A stretch of DNA of 64,000 nucleotides from DAONDZ01 sp964517555 (GCA_964517555.1 CAZFEF010000002.1:1-64000); one strand, 5' to 3'. Counted from the stretch's first letter, positions 33,669 to 42,421 are shown. The notes: a model not told the origin generated them from the sequence alone. Numbers and translations are program-made.

Positions 33669-34331
33669 ATGAACTTCAAACTTCTAGGGATCTTCCCTAA
33701 AATCTTCGACTCTTACCTCGAAGAAAGTATAATTAAGCGGGCTCAAAAAAAGAAAATAATTACCATTTCTAGTTATGACCTGCGCGACTTCACTACCGAT
33801 CGTCACCGCACCACCGACGATACCCCTTATGGTGGTGGCGCTGGTATGATAATGAAGATCGAACCGATCTATCGAGCTTTAAAAAAAATTGCACCACGAC
33901 GTCAGTCTAAAAGAAAAATCATTCTGCTCTCAGCCCAAGGAAAAAAGTGGAATCAGGCTTTAGCCCAAAAATACAGCCGCTTAGATGAGTTGATTTTAAT
34001 ATCTGGCCGCTATGAAGGAGTGGATGATAGGGTAAAAAAATTAATTGATGAAGAAATATCTATTGGCGATTACGTTCTAACCGGAGGCGAGTTAGGCGCC
34101 CTAGTAATCATCGACTCTATCACCAGGCTCCTGCCCGGAGCTCTGTTAAACACTGAAAGCATCAAAGATGAATCTCATTCTCGTTCCGGGGTATTAGAAT
34201 ATCCTCAATATACTAAACCGGCGGCTATAAAGTTGGGCCAAAAAAAATACAGCGTTCCCGCTGTCTTGCTTTCCGGAGATCATAGAAAAATTAAAGAATG
34301 GCGCGAACAGAACCGTCCGCATCTAGAATAA
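33669..34331 (+). CDS. trmD: tRNA (guanine-N1-)-methyltransferase TrmD
   Basis: Makes m1G37 in tRNAs to prevent frameshifting. The SPOUT-fold 220-residue protein shows TTDDTPYGGGAGMIMK, LILISGRYEGVDDRV, and the knot motif SIGDYVLTGGELGALVIID. The start codon sits in an ACTATATG context without a Shine-Dalgarno sequence, right after the khpA terminator. Its 3' end overlaps the convergent nrnA-like gene by 41 bases. Confidence 0.96.
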   Translation: MNFKLLGIFPKIFDSYLEESIIKRAQKKKIITISSYDLRDFTTDRHRTTDDTPYGGGAGMIMKIEPIYRALKKIAPRRQSKRKIILLSAQGKKWNQALAQKYSRLDELILISGRYEGVDDRVKKLIDEEISIGDYVLTGGELGALVIIDSITRLLPGALLNTESIKDESHSRSGVLEYPQYTKPAAIKLGQKKYSVPAVLLSGDHRKIKEWREQNRPHLE

Positions 34332-35307
34332 TTTTGCCCGGAAGCAGAAAACCGCTTGCCTGAGGATGGCCACCACCACCAAAGATCTGAGCCAAATGAT
34401 TCATATTAACCGACTGGTCGCTGCTTCGCCAATTCCCTTTTAACCCTTCGGCTGTGTCCCGTAATAATAGCACTCCCTTTACCCCACCTAAATTGCTCAA
34501 AGCTCCAGCTACATCTCCAAAAACATCGTGGCCGACTAATTCAACGTTGTCTTGATCAATAATTTCTATTAATTCTTTTTGGCTTAAAACGGTAACCCCA
34601 AGATTATAACGCTCATTAATGCGTAAGTTTCTCAAGGCTAGCCCCCAGATTTTCAGTGACAGCAAGTCTTGCCGTCGACTGGTGTTTTGTAATATTTTAG
34701 GCAGCTGGGCGCCTTTCTCCAATAATTCCGAAGAGATTTTAATAGCTCCGTCGCTGGTAACCGGATAAAGAAAGTTGCCGGTGTCGGTTAAGATGCCCGC
34801 CAAAAGCAAGTTGGCTAAATTTTTATTAATTTTAACACCATTCTCTTTTAAAAAGTAATACAAAAGCTCAGCTGTAGAGCCTAGATGAGGGATGCGGATT
34901 TCTAAATCAGCGAATGACTCGGTGCGGGGGTGATGGTCAAACTCAATAATATAAATATTTTCTCTTAACCCCTGGTCTTTAAATTCTTGTAAGTGCTGGC
35001 TGATCCCGGTACGCTTGGGTGAGCCACAATCTAAAACTAATAACAAATCATAGTTTTTCAAACTAAAATCTTCTGGTAATTTTGAAGCTACCTTCTCCTC
35101 GTGAGGAAGAAAGTTAAAAGTCAGTTCTTCCTTCTCTGAAGCATAAGCAAAATATTTTTTTCCTTGACTCTCAGCTATTTCGATCATCACGCCAATAGCT
35201 GACAAAGCATCCGGATCCGGATGCCAATGAGAAACTATTAATATATTTTTAGCCTTGGTAATTCGCTGATATGCTTGAACTAACAAAGGCTTAATCTCTT
35301 GATCCAT
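34291..35307 (-). CDS. DHH/DHHA1 phosphoesterase (NrnA-like)
   Basis: Predicted oligoribonuclease or pAp phosphatase. The 338-residue protein has the DHH-family motif I variant SHWHPDPDALSA, the motif LLLVLDCG, the name-giving FDHHPRTE, and the C-terminal DHHA1 motif FGGGGHPQASGF. It follows rbfA in the infB-rbfA-nrnA order known from many bacteria. The start is two bases after rbfA's stop. Confidence 0.92.
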   Translation of the reverse strand: MDQEIKPLLVQAYQRITKAKNILIVSHWHPDPDALSAIGVMIEIAESQGKKYFAYASEKEELTFNFLPHEEKVASKLPEDFSLKNYDLLLVLDCGSPKRTGISQHLQEFKDQGLRENIYIIEFDHHPRTESFADLEIRIPHLGSTAELLYYFLKENGVKINKNLANLLLAGILTDTGNFLYPVTSDGAIKISSELLEKGAQLPKILQNTSRRQDLLSLKIWGLALRNLRINERYNLGVTVLSQKELIEIIDQDNVELVGHDVFGDVAGALSNLGGVKGVLLLRDTAEGLKGNWRSSDQSVNMNHLAQIFGGGGHPQASGFLLPGKIILDADGSVRAIL

Positions 35308-35309
35308 AT

Positions 35310-35660
35310 TTAACCTAAAATTCGCCTGATTTCCGCTTCGTCTTGATCAATTACAGCCTCAACCTCAGCTGCTTTTTCTTCAGTGCTATCGATCGCCCAA
35401 GTAATCTGGGGGAAACGGCGAATCTTAACTCTCTTTTTTGCCTCTCGCAAAATAGTACTAGTTTTTTTACGCAACTCCTTAAGGGCGGTGCCGGCTAAAT
35501 TAAAAGGCAAAACCGAAACCCCCACCTTAGCGTAGTGTTCATCAGCCGAAGAGATAACATAAGTAACGGTAATCAGGGCTTCTGGCAAATCTACTTCTTT
35601 TAAAATAGCGGCCGCCAATTCGTGCCGCAATAATTCATTGACCTGATCAACTTTAGACAT
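35310..35660 (-). CDS. rbfA: Ribosome-binding factor A
   Basis: Assists 30S maturation at the 5' end of 16S rRNA. The 116-residue protein shows the KH-like family pattern: KVDQVNELLRHELAAAILKEV, VTYVISSADEHYAKVGVSVLPF, and RRFPQITWAIDSTEEKAAEVE. It is five bases after infB, in the classic infB-rbfA order. Confidence 0.92.
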   Translation of the reverse strand: MSKVDQVNELLRHELAAAILKEVDLPEALITVTYVISSADEHYAKVGVSVLPFNLAGTALKELRKKTSTILREAKKRVKIRRFPQITWAIDSTEEKAAEVEAVIDQDEAEIRRILG

Positions 35661-35665
35661 AAAAA

Positions 35666-37651
35666 TTAAATTTTAGAGACCACTTCTTCTTCAGCATAAA
35701 CACTCAAAATATCGCCCACTTGAATAAGCGGTTGTCCTTCGTACTTCAAACCACACTCCTGATTAATTTCTACCCGGTTAACGTCTTGTTTGCCAGACTG
35801 AAGACGGGTTAGTTTGCCCTTAGTGACGATTTCTTTGTCGCGAGTAACCTCTATTAAAGTGTTTCCTTCTAGATAGCCATCTAAAACTTTGCCGCCCACC
35901 ACCTGTTGATTGTTTTCACTGCGGAAAATAGCTAGAACCTTTAAGCGGCCCAAATCACGACGAACAATATCTGGCTTAACCAAAGACTGCATTTCGCCTT
36001 TAACATATTTAATCAGGTCGTAAATGATGTTATATAGGTTAACCTTAACGCCGCTTTCACGAAGCAACAATTCGGCATTCGGCTGGAGACGCACGTTGAA
36101 TCCTAAAATCTGAGCGCTAGAGTCTTCGGCTCGCTTAATATCACCCTCATTAACATTACCCAAACCGCGAGCAATAATTTTAACCTTAATCTTCTCGGTA
36201 TTGAGCTTCATTAATGATTCCTCAATAGCCTCAGCTGAACCCAAAACATCACTTTTAATAATAACATTAAACTTCGGGATGGAGTCGTCACCTTCTTCGG
36301 ATTCAGCCGCTGATTTAAATACTGCCGTAGCGGCCGAAATCACTTTTTTAGTCCGAATTCTCTCGCCCTCTCCAACCACCAACATATCCCCGACCTCGGG
36401 TAATAACTTTAATCCTAAAATCCTGGCTGGGAAAGATGGACCAGCTGATTCAATCACCTCTCCGCGATAACTTTTCAAAGCCTTGACCTTACCATAGACA
36501 GAGCCATTAAAACAAAGTTGGTCACCGACTTTTAGGGTTCCGTTTTGCACTAAGATCGTAGCGACAGGCCCAGCTCCCTTATCAACCTTGGCTTCAATAA
36601 TAGTTCCCACTGCCGATGCCTCCGGATTAGCTCTTAAGTTATTATTCTCGGTCTCAGCTAATAGCACCAACATATCCAAAAGGTCTTCAATCCCCTTCCC
36701 GTCTTTAGCGGAAACTGGCACAGCGATAGCTTTCCCGCCCCAATCTTCGGTGATGATATTTAATTGAGTAGACAATTCTTGTTTGGTTCGGTTAATGTCC
36801 GCTTCGGACTTATCAATCTTATTAATCGCTACCACGTAAGGGATCTTAGCGGCTTCAATAATGCGAAAAGCTTCTACGGTTTGCGGCTTGACGCCATCGT
36901 CAGCTGCTACCACCAAAACAGCAATATCGGCCACCTTAGCACCACGACTACGCATAGCCGTGAAAGCTTCGTGGCCAGGAGTGTCAATAAAAGTAATCAG
37001 TTGATCTTTGCGTTTTACTTGATAGGCACCAATATGCTGAGTAATGCCTCCGGCCTCTCCGGCGACTACGTTAGTCTGACGGATAGCGTCTAATAATTTA
37101 GTCTTGCCATGATCAACATGACCCATAACTACAATCACTGGCGGTCGTGACAGCATTTTGGTTTGGTCTTCATTAGCCAAAACCTCAGTGAGTTTTTTTT
37201 CTTCAAAATCATCCTCTAAAACACCATCCTTTTCTTCCAGTTTTATATCCAACCCTAAATCTTCACCAATAATGGAGGCGGTATCAAAATCAATCTTTTC
37301 ATTCATGGAAACAAAGATGCCGTTTTTCATCAATTCAGCCAAGACCTTGTTGACCGGCAACCCAGCCAAGGAGGCTAGATCTCGAACGGCGATCAACCTA
37401 GGAATGCTAACTTCCTTTTTTTCAATTTCTGGGGCAGCCTCGCCCAAACGCTCTCGAGCTTCTTTTTCCTCGGCCATCTTCTTAGCTTGAATACGACGAT
37501 AGAATTCAGACCACTCTCTAATAATTCGTCGAGCAGTAACATTATCAACTTTAATCGCCTTTTGGCCAATATTAAAACCCATCTGCGGCAACAGATCTTT
37601 AAGTTCTTGAGGACTAACTCGAAGAATTCTAGCTAATTCAGTGATATTCAT
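35666..37651 (-). CDS. infB: Translation initiation factor IF-2
   Basis: GTPase that places initiator fMet-tRNA on the 30S subunit. The 661-residue form is short; the long N-terminal linker of E. coli IF-2 is absent. It starts with an IF2-N helix-turn domain (MNITELARILRVSPQELKDLLPQ) and a second copy around residue 85. The GTPase motifs are GHVDHGKTKLLD, DTPGHEAF and NKIDK, followed by beta-barrel domains and the C2 domain. The leader carries a possible RNA switch. Confidence 0.97.
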   Translation of the reverse strand: MNITELARILRVSPQELKDLLPQMGFNIGQKAIKVDNVTARRIIREWSEFYRRIQAKKMAEEKEARERLGEAAPEIEKKEVSIPRLIAVRDLASLAGLPVNKVLAELMKNGIFVSMNEKIDFDTASIIGEDLGLDIKLEEKDGVLEDDFEEKKLTEVLANEDQTKMLSRPPVIVVMGHVDHGKTKLLDAIRQTNVVAGEAGGITQHIGAYQVKRKDQLITFIDTPGHEAFTAMRSRGAKVADIAVLVVAADDGVKPQTVEAFRIIEAAKIPYVVAINKIDKSEADINRTKQELSTQLNIITEDWGGKAIAVPVSAKDGKGIEDLLDMLVLLAETENNNLRANPEASAVGTIIEAKVDKGAGPVATILVQNGTLKVGDQLCFNGSVYGKVKALKSYRGEVIESAGPSFPARILGLKLLPEVGDMLVVGEGERIRTKKVISAATAVFKSAAESEEGDDSIPKFNVIIKSDVLGSAEAIEESLMKLNTEKIKVKIIARGLGNVNEGDIKRAEDSSAQILGFNVRLQPNAELLLRESGVKVNLYNIIYDLIKYVKGEMQSLVKPDIVRRDLGRLKVLAIFRSENNQQVVGGKVLDGYLEGNTLIEVTRDKEIVTKGKLTRLQSGKQDVNRVEINQECGLKYEGQPLIQVGDILSVYAEEEVVSKI

Positions 37652-37664
37652 AATTTTTTAAACT

Positions 37665-37770
37665 TAAGTCCACTATTTCCTGCCCTTTAGATATTAACAC
37701 CTTTTGCACAAATGATTTTTGGCTAACATTGGCTATTTAGAAAAGATTAGTCCACAGATTAGTGGACTTA
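37665..37770 (-). promoter_or_regulatory. infB leader with alternative pairings
   Basis: Reading the minus strand, TAAGTCCACTA (37760-37770) can pair locally with GTGGACT (37749-37755, 7 bp) or with TAGTGGACTTA (37665-37675, 11 bp perfect) located about 13 bases before the infB ATG. The two pairings exclude each other, and the second lies over the ribosome-binding region. Confidence 0.5.
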
Positions 37771-37809
37771 TCTCCGAGCGCCTGATGAGTCGATAAACTA
37801 ATAATTCTG

Positions 37810-37883
<74 letters not shown>

Positions 37884-37941
37884 TATTTATTAAAATAACA
37901 TTCCCATTATATACTAGAGTTCAAAAATTTTCAATACTTTG

Positions 37942-38013
37942 TGCCCCCACTACGAATCGAACGTAGATCTAGGACTTAGGAGATCCCTATTTTATCCATT
38001 AAACTATGGGGGC
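37942..38013 (-). tRNA. tRNA-Arg (CCT)
   Basis: A 72-base cloverleaf on the minus strand with acceptor GCCCCCA/TGGGGGC and anticodon loop CTCCTAA. The D-stem (GTTT/AAAT) and anticodon stem contain G-U pairs. A73 is followed by CAAA. Confidence 0.92.
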
Positions 38014-38046
38014 AATCTGCTAGCATTATATCGGCTTTTATTTTTT

Positions 38047-38075
38047 TTGACAAATAGCTTTAATTAGCCTAAAAT
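38047..38075 (+). promoter_or_regulatory. Promoter of the bactofilin gene
   Basis: TTGACA (38047-38052), a 17-base spacer and TAAAAT (38070-38075). Confidence 0.68.
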
Positions 38076-38120
38076 GAGAGTGAGAAAATTAATAAAACCT
38101 AAATAATAAGCCTTAATTTT

Positions 38121-38513
38121 ATGTTTAAAAAAGACAACCACCCCGAGAGCTTTAAAGACGTAGAAACAATTATCGGCGAATCAATCAAGGTAAAAGGAAA
38201 TTTCAACGGCAATGGCAACATTGTGATTGATGGTATTCTCGAGGGCTCCCTGAGCACTAAGGGAAATGTGTTTATCGGCGAAAAGTCAAAGATCAGCGGT
38301 AATGTTAACGCTCAGGAAGTAATTATCAATGGCGAGATCAGCGGCAATTTAAACGTCAAAGAAACCCTTTCTGTTGGTGCTACTGCTAAAATTTATGGCG
38401 ACATCGAATGTACTAATATGTCCATAGAACACGGGGCCGTTTTTAATGGCCGTTGCGGTATGGGAAAGAAAGTAGCTAATATTAGCGAAAAAGAAGAAAA
38501 GATTCAAGCTTAA
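38121..38513 (+). CDS. Bactofilin
   Basis: A cytoskeletal polymer-forming protein, 130 residues. The central right-handed beta-helix repeats are visible (GNIVIDGILEGSLSTKGNVFIGEKSKISGNVNAQEVIINGEISGN is the pattern, given here only in part: VIDGILEGSLSTKG, SKISGNVNAQEVII), preceded by the typical TIIGESIKVKGNF. Bactofilins organise cell-wall enzymes or chromosome segregation proteins. The location about 3 kb from the replication origin, beside parS-like palindromes, is suggestive. Confidence 0.93.
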   Translation: MFKKDNHPESFKDVETIIGESIKVKGNFNGNGNIVIDGILEGSLSTKGNVFIGEKSKISGNVNAQEVIINGEISGNLNVKETLSVGATAKIYGDIECTNMSIEHGAVFNGRCGMGKKVANISEKEEKIQA

Positions 38514-38539
38514 CCCTTACTTCTCTTTCTACAAAGACT

Positions 38540-39280
38540 ATGAATCTTTTTATTTATGATGACTTTTTGAAGCAGCACACTAAAAAAATCAATCAAATTG
38601 AGGCGAGTTTGCATAACCTAAACTTAAGCGGGAAAATAATCTACTTAGGTGGTATTAAAAAAATTGATGAAATCGTAAAAACAGAAATAAACAATGGCGC
38701 TAAAAATATTATCGCCGTTGGAAATAATCAGACAATCAGTAAAATCTTAAACATCATTATGACCCTAGACGTTAAGACCCTTAACTCCCTCAGTCTAGGT
38801 ATAATCCCGGTTGGTAGCAACAATTCCATTGCTTCCTCTTGGGGGGTTGATAGCGACAAAAACGCCGCCCACATTATCCTGGCCCGTCGAGTGGAGAAAG
38901 TGGATGTGGCCTACGCTAACGATGACTGTTTTATCTACGGGGCGATTATCAAAGCCAAAGGAAGCACTATTAAAATTAAAGACTTTGCCATAGATCCTAT
39001 AAAAAACGGAGAAATTAGGGTATTAAATATCACCCCGACAAAATGTTCCTCAAGGAACATTATGGCAAACCCCCAAGACGGTCTTTTAGATATCTATATT
39101 GATACTGGCAACAAAAAAACCAGCTTTTTTTCAGCTAAGGAGTTAGAAATAGATAATCAAAACAAAGAAAAACTAGTATTAGATGAATCTATTGTCACTT
39201 CCCTGCCTGCTAAAATTGGCATAGTCGGGCATAAACTGAACATCATCGTCGGCCGAGACAGAACTTTTAATCTCGATTAA
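38540..39280 (+). CDS. Diacylglycerol-kinase-like protein, degenerate active site
   Basis: A 246-residue protein resembling the DAGK/lipid kinase catalytic fold. KNIIAVGNNQTISKILNIIM corresponds to the family's GGDGT-xxEV segment, and LGIIPVGSNNSIASSWGV to the GTGND-type loop. The catalytic GDG is replaced by GNN, so activity in the usual sense is doubtful, and the N terminus is short. It is 26 bases after bactofilin and probably cotranscribed. One copy of a 20-base palindromic repeat lies in its coding region and a second just after its stop. Confidence 0.62.
   Translation: MNLFIYDDFLKQHTKKINQIEASLHNLNLSGKIIYLGGIKKIDEIVKTEINNGAKNIIAVGNNQTISKILNIIMTLDVKTLNSLSLGIIPVGSNNSIASSWGVDSDKNAAHIILARRVEKVDVAYANDDCFIYGAIIKAKGSTIKIKDFAIDPIKNGEIRVLNITPTKCSSRNIMANPQDGLLDIYIDTGNKKTSFFSAKELEIDNQNKEKLVLDESIVTSLPAKIGIVGHKLNIIVGRDRTFNLD
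39044..39063. repeat. parS-like 20-base palindromic repeat, copy 1
   Basis: TGTTCCTCAAGGAACATTAT: arms TGTTCCT and AGGAACA around a CA centre. It lies within the kinase-like gene, about 2 kb from dnaA. Its 16-base core matches the bacterial parS consensus at 11 positions by my count. Confidence 0.6.
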
Positions 39281-39283
39281 AAT

Positions 39284-39303
39284 TGTTCCTCAAGGAACAT
39301 TAT
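39284..39303. repeat. parS-like 20-base palindromic repeat, copy 2
   Basis: Identical to the copy at 39044-39063 over 20 bases and exactly 240 bases from it. It sits between the kinase-like gene stop codon and the terminator. Confidence 0.6.
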
Positions 39304-39339
39304 ATCAAAAAACCCCTATTTTACAGGGGTTTTTTGATA
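39303..39339. terminator. Strong bidirectional terminator
   Basis: A 15-bp perfect stem TATCAAAAAACCCCT/AGGGGTTTTTTGATA. It lies between convergent genes (kinase-like and yidC). Confidence 0.88.
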
Positions 39340-39352
39340 TTCTGTAATAATT

Positions 39353-40114
39353 TTATTTTACAATTTCAGCGTCAATCACCTTTTCAGCCTTAATTTCTGG
39401 ATCTTTTGACTTATTCTTTCTAAAAACAATTAATTGCTGGACTCCGGTCAAAACAGTAACGATTAACCAGTAAAAAGTTAGACCTCCTGGCAAGGAAATA
39501 CCGATAAAAATCGTTAAAATTGGCATCATATAAACCATCTGCTTGTTCATAATACTGGTCATGTCCTCGTCTTTAGATCCTGAAGTTTTAATCGCTGGTC
39601 TTCTAGCTAGCATCATCTTAGTCTGCCAGAATTGGGCTAAGCCAGCTAAAATTGCCAAATAAATGTTTGGCTTGGACATTTCCAAAAAACCAAAGGCCAT
39701 AGTATTAATAGATTCTGGGGTGGCAATAAAGGAATAGACCAAATCAAGCTTGTTTTGTAGGCCATCTCTAAAAACCTGAAAAACCGCCCACAAGAAGGGA
39801 AGTTGTAGTAATATTGGAAAACAAGAAGACATGGGGTTAATCTTGTGTTCTTTATAAAGAGCCATCATCGCTAAGCTCATTTGCTGTTTATTATCCTTGT
39901 ATTTAGCCTTAAGCTCATTAATTTTGGGTTGTAGCTCCTGTAAAGCCTTCTGAGCGCGAATTGACTTCTGGGATAGGGGCCAAAGAACCGCTTTGATAAC
40001 TATGGTTAGTAAAATAATAGCAATTCCTAGATCATGGAAAGAAACTGTATTATACAAAAAAACCAACAAGTTTAAAATTGGTTGATAAAAAATAACTTGA
40101 AAAATGTGTCCCAT
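39353..40114 (-). CDS. yidC: Membrane protein insertase YidC
   Basis: Inserts and folds membrane proteins. The short Gram-positive-like form (253 residues) lacks the large periplasmic domain of E. coli YidC. The core helices are visible: ILLTIVIKAVLWPLSQKSIRAQKALQ with the conserved Arg-bearing hydrophilic groove, the MSLAMMALYKEHKINPMSSCFPILLQLP motif (given only partly conserved here), and the C-terminal TFYWLIVTVLTGVQQLIV. It ends with a charged tail. It closes the rpmH-rnpA-yidD-yidC cluster. Confidence 0.94.
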   Translation of the reverse strand: MGHIFQVIFYQPILNLLVFLYNTVSFHDLGIAIILLTIVIKAVLWPLSQKSIRAQKALQELQPKINELKAKYKDNKQQMSLAMMALYKEHKINPMSSCFPILLQLPFLWAVFQVFRDGLQNKLDLVYSFIATPESINTMAFGFLEMSKPNIYLAILAGLAQFWQTKMMLARRPAIKTSGSKDEDMTSIMNKQMVYMMPILTIFIGISLPGGLTFYWLIVTVLTGVQQLIVFRKNKSKDPEIKAEKVIDAEIVK

Positions 40115-40129
40115 ATTTTATATTAATTA

Positions 40130-40390
40130 TTATTTAACCGGATCATACCCGCCCTTGTTCCAGGGATTACAACGAACTATTCGCCAAGAGGTCATAAGTC
40201 CTCCCTTGATTACCCCATATTTTAAAATAGCTTCCGCGCCATACTGCGAACAAGAAGGCGTGAAGCGACAAAAGCCATGAGGGAACATTCCCTTCATTGG
40301 GCCGTGATCGAAAGAAAAAGTTTTTTGATATAGCTTTATTAACCAGACCAGCGCTTGCCGTGGCCAATACCAAAAATATGGTTTATTCAT
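40130..40390 (-). CDS. yidD: Membrane protein insertion efficiency factor YidD
   Basis: An 86-residue protein with the family core FCRFTPSCSQYGAEAILKYG and RIVRCNPWNKGGYDPV, and an N-terminal amphipathic helix. It aids YidC-dependent insertion. It overlaps rnpA by 8 bases and precedes yidC, the classical order. Confidence 0.94.
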   Translation of the reverse strand: MNKPYFWYWPRQALVWLIKLYQKTFSFDHGPMKGMFPHGFCRFTPSCSQYGAEAILKYGVIKGGLMTSWRIVRCNPWNKGGYDPVK

Positions 40391-40724
40391 AGGCCTTAAC
40401 TTTTTTAAGCAGGGAAGTAACTATAGCTTTTATTTCCTCATAATTTTTGGCTAATATTAGAGGAAAAGATATAAAAACAAAGTCATACCCAACCAGCATT
40501 TTAGTTTCTTCCGACCGGACGATGGCTCGCAAACGACGCTTTAATTGATTTCGACGAACCGCCTTAGGACTTACCTTGGTGCTAACAATAAAACCATAAC
40601 GGTTTAAGGATAAATTGTTCGGCGCCATCTTTAAACCTAGAGACGGCAGATAAGCCGATTTGCCGGTTTTAAAAACTCGATCAAAATCGTTATTCTTGCG
40701 CAGGCTATTATCCTTTTTTATCAT
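40383..40724 (-). CDS. rnpA: Ribonuclease P protein component
   Basis: The protein subunit of RNase P, which matures tRNA 5' ends. The 113-residue protein shows LRKNNDFDRVFKTGKSAYLP and the RNA-contacting signature RRNQLKRRLRAIVRS. It starts four bases after rpmH and overlaps yidD. Confidence 0.94.
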   Translation of the reverse strand: MIKKDNSLRKNNDFDRVFKTGKSAYLPSLGLKMAPNNLSLNRYGFIVSTKVSPKAVRRNQLKRRLRAIVRSEETKMLVGYDFVFISFPLILAKNYEEIKAIVTSLLKKVKAYE

Positions 40725-40728
40725 GTAA

Positions 40729-40869
40729 TTATTTGGTCAGCTTGGCTCGACCCCGATCACGGCGACGTTTTATTACCTGGCGGCCATCCAGAGTCTGCAT
40801 TCGTTTCAAAAAACCATGTTTTTTCTTGGCTCTTTTGGCATTAGGCTGATAAGTTCTCTTAGTCGACAT
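40729..40869 (-). CDS. rpmH: 50S ribosomal protein L34
   Basis: A 46-codon gene found by reading the gap upstream of rnpA. The product begins MSTKRTYQPNAKRAKKKHGF and ends RRRDRGRAKLTK, with LKRMQTLDGRQVIKRR between, a clear L34. It is the first gene of the rpmH-rnpA-yidD-yidC operon, divergent from dnaA as in most bacteria. Confidence 0.96.
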   Translation of the reverse strand: MSTKRTYQPNAKRAKKKHGFLKRMQTLDGRQVIKRRRDRGRAKLTK

Positions 40870-40955
40870 ATTCTTGAAGAGTTAAATATAGTATCTAAGC
40901 AAATACCAGGTTAACATTTTTAGTATCAAAGGTCAACCAAGGAAAGGAGTAAACT

Positions 40956-40964
40956 TTATACACA
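40956..40964 (+). other. DnaA box upstream of dnaA
   Basis: TTATACACA differs from the consensus TTATCCACA at one position. It lies between rpmH and dnaA, about 25 bases upstream of the dnaA promoter, and may also serve autoregulation. Confidence 0.6.
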
Positions 40965-40986
40965 ACTTATAAACATATTGTTACGC

Positions 40987-41015
40987 TTGTGAGATTCTTG
41001 GTTATTTAATATAAT
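40987..41015 (+). promoter_or_regulatory. Promoter of dnaA
   Basis: TTGTGA (40987-40992), a 17-base spacer and TATAAT (41010-41015). Confidence 0.6.
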
Positions 41016-41050
41016 GATGAAGATTGTTTTATAAAATCTACTGTCTGACT

Positions 41051-42421
41051 ATGAACAAAGATCAAATCTGGCAAGCCGTCTTAGGGGAAATAGAAATAGG
41101 CCTATCCAAGGCAAATTTTATTACCTGGTTCAAGGATACTTTTATTTCAGAAATGGATAACGGCCAGGTGGTAATCGGTGTCCCGAGCGAATTTGTTCGG
41201 CGCTGGCTGGAAAATAAATTTTATAAAATTATCAAATCATCTTTAGAAAAAATAACTGGACAAAAAATTACTGAGGTTCGCTATCGTGTTGAATTGCGTC
41301 GCAAAGACGAAGCCAAGCCAGCAGCCCCAAAGGGCAGGGAAGAGGATGAAGAAGTTGAACCAACCAACACCCCACCAACTACCGAAATGCCGGCCATTAA
41401 CCGTTTCGGCTTGAATGGCAAATATATTTTTGATAGCTTCATTGTCGGTCGAGGAAATGAGTTAGCTCATGCCGCTTGTCGGGCTGTAGTTAAAAACCCA
41501 GGAAAAGTTTACAACCCCCTATTTATCTATGGCGGCGTTGGCTTAGGTAAAACCCATCTTTTACAAGCTATCGGCAATGAACTAGCTAAAAGCAACACGA
41601 AAATCCTGTATACCACCAGCGAAAACTTTACCAACAATTATGTCCAGGCGGTGAAAACCGGAAAAGCTAAAGACTTTAAAAGCATGTACCGTAATGTCGA
41701 CTTGTTAATGGTCGATGATGTTCAGTTTATGGGCGGCAAAGACGGAACCCAGGAAGAATTTTTTCATACTTTCAACGAACTCCACCAAGGAAACAAACAA
41801 ATAGTCCTAACCTCTGATCGACCACCAAAATCAATCCCGGCCATTGAGGATCGCCTGATTTCTCGTTTCGAATGTGGAATGGTGGTTGACGTCGGACGAC
41901 CCGATATAGAAACCAAATTAGCTATTTTAGAGAAAAAGGCAACAGAGAAAAACTATCTAATGGATAGGGAGGTTTTGTCTTACGTCGCCAGCAATATTCA
42001 GAACAATATTCGTGAGCTAGAAGGAGCATTAAACAAAATTATTGCCTATCATGAATTTAACAATACCGCCCCCAGTATTAAATCGGTCAAGGACTTGTTG
42101 AGCGACCTAACACTTGAAACCAGGACCAAGTCCCTATCCCCTCGTGACGTGATTGATATTGTGGCCAAATATTACAACATCAGTTCCAAGGAATTAATGA
42201 GTGGCAGTCGTAAAAAAGAGTTAGTAAACCCTCGTCAAATCGCTATTTATCTGATTCGCGAAGAACTAAACACCTCTTATCCCACCATCGGCCAAGAATT
42301 AGGAGGAAGAGATCACACCACCGCTATGCATGCTTATAATAAAATAGTAAAGGAGGTAGAAAGCAACGAAAAACTAAGCCAAGAAATAAATTCAATCAAA
42401 CAACTGTTTTATAGCCTCTAG
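41051..42421 (+). CDS. dnaA: Chromosomal replication initiator DnaA
   Basis: The AAA+ initiator that melts oriC. The start is the ATG of MNKDQIWQAVLGEIEIGLSK; an upstream frame from 41024 overlaps the promoter and is rejected. The order is N-terminal domain I, an acidic/Pro linker (REEDEEVEPTNTPPTTEMP), the AAA+ core with GGVGLGKTH (near residue 161), LLMVDDVQFM and the sensor regions, and the DNA-binding domain with ELGGRDHTTAMHAYNKI. The length is 456 residues. DnaA boxes lie on both sides of the gene. Confidence 0.98.
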   Translation: MNKDQIWQAVLGEIEIGLSKANFITWFKDTFISEMDNGQVVIGVPSEFVRRWLENKFYKIIKSSLEKITGQKITEVRYRVELRRKDEAKPAAPKGREEDEEVEPTNTPPTTEMPAINRFGLNGKYIFDSFIVGRGNELAHAACRAVVKNPGKVYNPLFIYGGVGLGKTHLLQAIGNELAKSNTKILYTTSENFTNNYVQAVKTGKAKDFKSMYRNVDLLMVDDVQFMGGKDGTQEEFFHTFNELHQGNKQIVLTSDRPPKSIPAIEDRLISRFECGMVVDVGRPDIETKLAILEKKATEKNYLMDREVLSYVASNIQNNIRELEGALNKIIAYHEFNNTAPSIKSVKDLLSDLTLETRTKSLSPRDVIDIVAKYYNISSKELMSGSRKKELVNPRQIAIYLIREELNTSYPTIGQELGGRDHTTAMHAYNKIVKEVESNEKLSQEINSIKQLFYSL

